From JABWAJ01 sp046153985 (GTDB lineage Bacteria > Bacteroidota > Bacteroidia > Chitinophagales > Saprospiraceae): 16,311 nucleotides of DNA. Made by a program: the position numbers and the translations under genes. Every line of letters begins with the position of its first letter. Position 1 is the first letter of the stretch. Below, piece by piece: positions 14,020 through 16,311 of this stretch. The notes below the pieces were generated by a model that saw only the letters and a list, made by a program, of their open reading frames with translations, did not search any database and had not been told where the DNA came from. The stretch is taken from assembly GCA_046153985.1 (NCBI GenBank), contig JBJXFD010000370.1:1-16311 (forward strand). Reading direction: 5' to 3'.

Positions 14020-16311
14020 ATGTTCAAAAACTATCTAAAACTCGCATTTCGCAACCTGCGTAAAAACAGCCTTTACGCTGCCCTGAACATTGGCGGGCTG
14101 GCAGTCGGGCTGGCCGGCAGCGTGCTCGTATTGACCTGGGCAAGCTGGGAATGGAGCTTCAACCGCTTTCACGAAAACCTGGACAGCATTCATGTGATGA
14201 TGCAAAACCAGACGCAGGGAGGCGTAACTTATACCTTTTCGGCAATGCCCGGCCCGTTGGCAGCGGGACTGCGCAGCGATTTTCCTGAAATCGTGCATGC
14301 CGCCCGCGGTTCGTGGCAGGGGAAATTTTTGGTCAGTGCAGGCGAAAAAAGCATCCACGAGCCGGGGCTTTATGCAGAGCCGGATTTTTTCAAAATCTTC
14401 CATTTTCCGGTCAAATCGGGCGATCCTGTGGCTGCACTTGGCGAATCCGGATCGGTAGTGATCACGGAGCGAACAGCCCGGAAGTTTTTTGGAGAACAGG
14501 ATCCCGTCGGCAAATCCATCCGGCTCAACAATGAACTCGACCTGAAAGTAGCCGCCGTGCTGGCCGACGTTCCGGAAAGCAGCACCTTGCGTTTCGACCT
14601 CGTGCTGCCGTTTAAAATCATAGAACAACTCAACCTCCACGACATCAACAGCTCCTGGGGCAACAATTCGTGGCAAACCTGGGTGACGCTGAATCCCAAG
14701 ACCAACCTGACGACCCTCAACGCCAAGCTGGAAAATTATATCCAAACCCAGGACCCGGAAGCGGCAGCCCATGCTTTTGCTTATCCACTGGCTGATTTAC
14801 ACCTTTACGGCAAGTTCAAAGAAGGAAAACCCGATGGCGGACGCATTCAAATCCTGATGCTGCTGGGCATCATCGGGCTGTTTGTACTGGTCATTGCCTG
14901 CATCAATTTCATGAACCTCACCACCGCCCGGAGCAGCATCCGCGCCAGGGAAGTCGGCGTTCGAAAAGCCGTGGGGGCGCAACGCAGCTGGCTCATCGGG
15001 CAGTTTTTGACGGAAGCCATGCTGATGACCTTTATTGCCCTTGGCATCAGTATTTTGGCCGTAAAAATGATCTTGCCGGCGTTCAACCGGTTGACAGAAA
15101 AAGCAATCTCGCTAGATTTCAGCAACTGGCAAATTTGGTCGGCCATCCTCGCCTTAGGTTTGCTCACGGGTTTGGTTGCCGGCACTTATCCGGCATTTTT
15201 CCTGAGCCGGTTCGATCCGACACGCATTTTGCGCGGCAAGGCGATTTCCAATCAAAACTCAGGCGGTTTGCTTCGAAAAGGGCTGGTGACATTTCAGTTT
15301 TTTATTTCCATCTTCCTGATCATCACCACCATAGTCATTCACCGCCAGCTCGACCACATCAGTAAACGCCCGCTTGGGTATGATCCGGAAAACCTGATTT
15401 CAATTCCCATGCGGGGCGGGATGGGCGAAAAATACGACGCGTTTAAGCACGAACTTCAACAAGTACCCGGCGTAAAAATGGTTTCCACGGGCAGCGATAA
15501 TTTAGTGAATTTTGGCAGCAAAACTTCGGGCATTGAGTGGCCGGGCAAAACTGCCGAACAGGATTTTCTGATCTCCGTTACGGATGCCGGCTATGATTAT
15601 ACCCGAACTGCGGGCATGGAAATTGTGGAAGGCCGCGATTTTTCTCCCGAATTTGGGTTGGATTCGATGAGTTGTTTGCTCAACGAAACGGCCGTGCGTA
15701 TGATGGGGCTTAAGCCGCCAGTTGTGGGCACGGTGCTGCGGTATGATACGACCCGGACCGTCGTCGGGGTGGTGAAGGATTTTGTGTACAACGACGGATC
15801 AGCATCTGTAACGCCGTTGTTCATTGCCTGTGCGCCCAAAAACGGATTGAGTTTTTCTTTCGTTCGTTTCGATAACGATGGCCAATGGCAAAAGCACCTT
15901 TCTCAAATTGAAGGGGCGTCGCGAAAAGTTTTCCCCGACCAACCTTTCGAGTTCCGTTTTGTGCAGGAAGACTACCAGCGCGGCTTTCAGGGCATCCGCT
16001 CCACGGGCCAGATGGCCAATATTTTCAGCGGTTTGGCCATCTTTATTTCCTGCCTTGGCTTGTTCGGACTTTCGGCTTTTTTTGCTGAAAAGCGCGCCAA
16101 AGAAATCGGCATCCGCAAGGTATTGGGCGCCAGTGTGAGTGGTTTGTGGTTTTTCTTTTCCAAAGACTTTTTCAAACCTGTGTTACTGGCCTTTGCCTTG
16201 GCAACGGCGCCTGCGATTTGGGCGATGAATATGCTGTTGAAGAGTTTTGACTATCGGATTGAGTTGTCGTGGCATTTTTTTGCGCTGGCGGGCTTGTCGG
16301 CGGTTTTGGTG
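14020..16311 (+). CDS. FtsX/MacB-type ABC permease, array gene 5 (3' end outside window)
   Basis: The frame is open from the ATG at 14020 to the last base, giving 764 codons; relatives suggest about 30-40 residues are missing, including the usual NPVKSL tail. It begins MFKNYLKLAFRNLRKN. TM1 spans about 19-42, with periplasmic domain 1 to about 275. TM2 to TM4 lie near 277-300, 328-352 and 372-394, with coupling motif REVGVRKAVGAQ (310-321). TM5 (419-440) leads to periplasmic domain 2, and TM6 to TM8 carry KEIGIRKVLGAS (694-705). It has its own sigma-54-like control region, so it starts a second transcription unit that may continue beyond the window. Like the others it has no ATPase domain. 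Confidence 0.92.
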   Translation, partial: MFKNYLKLAFRNLRKNSLYAALNIGGLAVGLAGSVLVLTWASWEWSFNRFHENLDSIHVMMQNQTQGGVTYTFSAMPGPLAAGLRSDFPEIVHAARGSWQGKFLVSAGEKSIHEPGLYAEPDFFKIFHFPVKSGDPVAALGESGSVVITERTARKFFGEQDPVGKSIRLNNELDLKVAAVLADVPESSTLRFDLVLPFKIIEQLNLHDINSSWGNNSWQTWVTLNPKTNLTTLNAKLENYIQTQDPEAAAHAFAYPLADLHLYGKFKEGKPDGGRIQILMLLGIIGLFVLVIACINFMNLTTARSSIRAREVGVRKAVGAQRSWLIGQFLTEAMLMTFIALGISILAVKMILPAFNRLTEKAISLDFSNWQIWSAILALGLLTGLVAGTYPAFFLSRFDPTRILRGKAISNQNSGGLLRKGLVTFQFFISIFLIITTIVIHRQLDHISKRPLGYDPENLISIPMRGGMGEKYDAFKHELQQVPGVKMVSTGSDNLVNFGSKTSGIEWPGKTAEQDFLISVTDAGYDYTRTAGMEIVEGRDFSPEFGLDSMSCLLNETAVRMMGLKPPVVGTVLRYDTTRTVVGVVKDFVYNDGSASVTPLFIACAPKNGLSFSFVRFDNDGQWQKHLSQIEGASRKVFPDQPFEFRFVQEDYQRGFQGIRSTGQMANIFSGLAIFISCLGLFGLSAFFAEKRAKEIGIRKVLGASVSGLWFFFSKDFFKPVLLAFALATAPAIWAMNMLLKSFDYRIELSWHFFALAGLSAVLV

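Noticed and set aside
14035..14772. Minus-strand frame of 245 codons inside gene 5
   Set aside because: Shadow of the permease coding strand; the protein has no family features, while the plus frame has all of them.
3810..16311. Calling these genes macB, lolC or lolE
   Set aside because: They lack MacB's ATPase domain and have a duplicated ~800-residue layout unlike the ~400-residue LolC and LolE; a symbol would be misleading.

Overview
The window looks like Bacteroidota DNA, probably a Saprospiraceae-like relative. This is inferred from several things. Ribosome binding sites are almost absent. A-rich leaders precede most starts. HemB is of the zinc-independent type. Above all, there is an array of long FtsX-like permeases of the kind greatly expanded in this phylum. 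Most of the sequence is near 50% GC, but one two-gene ABC cassette is strikingly AT-rich. No rRNA, tRNA, CRISPR array or intact transposase gene was found.

Region 1 (1-1934): the N-terminal part of a lipoprotein amidohydrolase of the D-aminoacylase type runs leftward off the window edge. Its 5' end lies inside a ~190 bp imperfect palindrome (381-568). Divergently, hemB (777-1766) encodes porphobilinogen synthase. Between hemB and the next, convergent gene sits a compact MITE-like element (1774-1936). It has terminal inverted repeats, subterminal 19-bp repeats, a 16-bp central hairpin stem and a candidate 4-bp ATTT target duplication.

Region 2 (1935-3592, minus strand): a translationally coupled, AT-rich pair, a multi-pass ABC permease followed by its BcrA/CcmA-like ATPase.

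Region 3 (3593-16311, plus strand): five consecutive paralogous FtsX/MacB-type permeases of about 800 residues, the last cut by the window end. None carries an ATPase domain, and no ATPase or MacA-like adaptor gene lies among them. Genes 1 and 5 each have their own sigma-54-type promoter. Each of these is preceded by an AATCAA-type IHF-like site and by the same 17-nt element (TTGTCCGAAATCGAACA), which looks like an upstream activating sequence for an enhancer-binding protein. Genes 2 to 4 have no visible promoter of this kind and probably read through from gene 1. The gaps between the permease genes contain related hairpins and repeats, which suggests that the array grew by duplication or recombination.

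Working model (inference): an enhancer-binding response regulator, encoded outside the window, switches on a set of permease paralogues that use an ATPase supplied in trans. They may serve efflux, lipid or lipoprotein handling, or envelope-stress roles.
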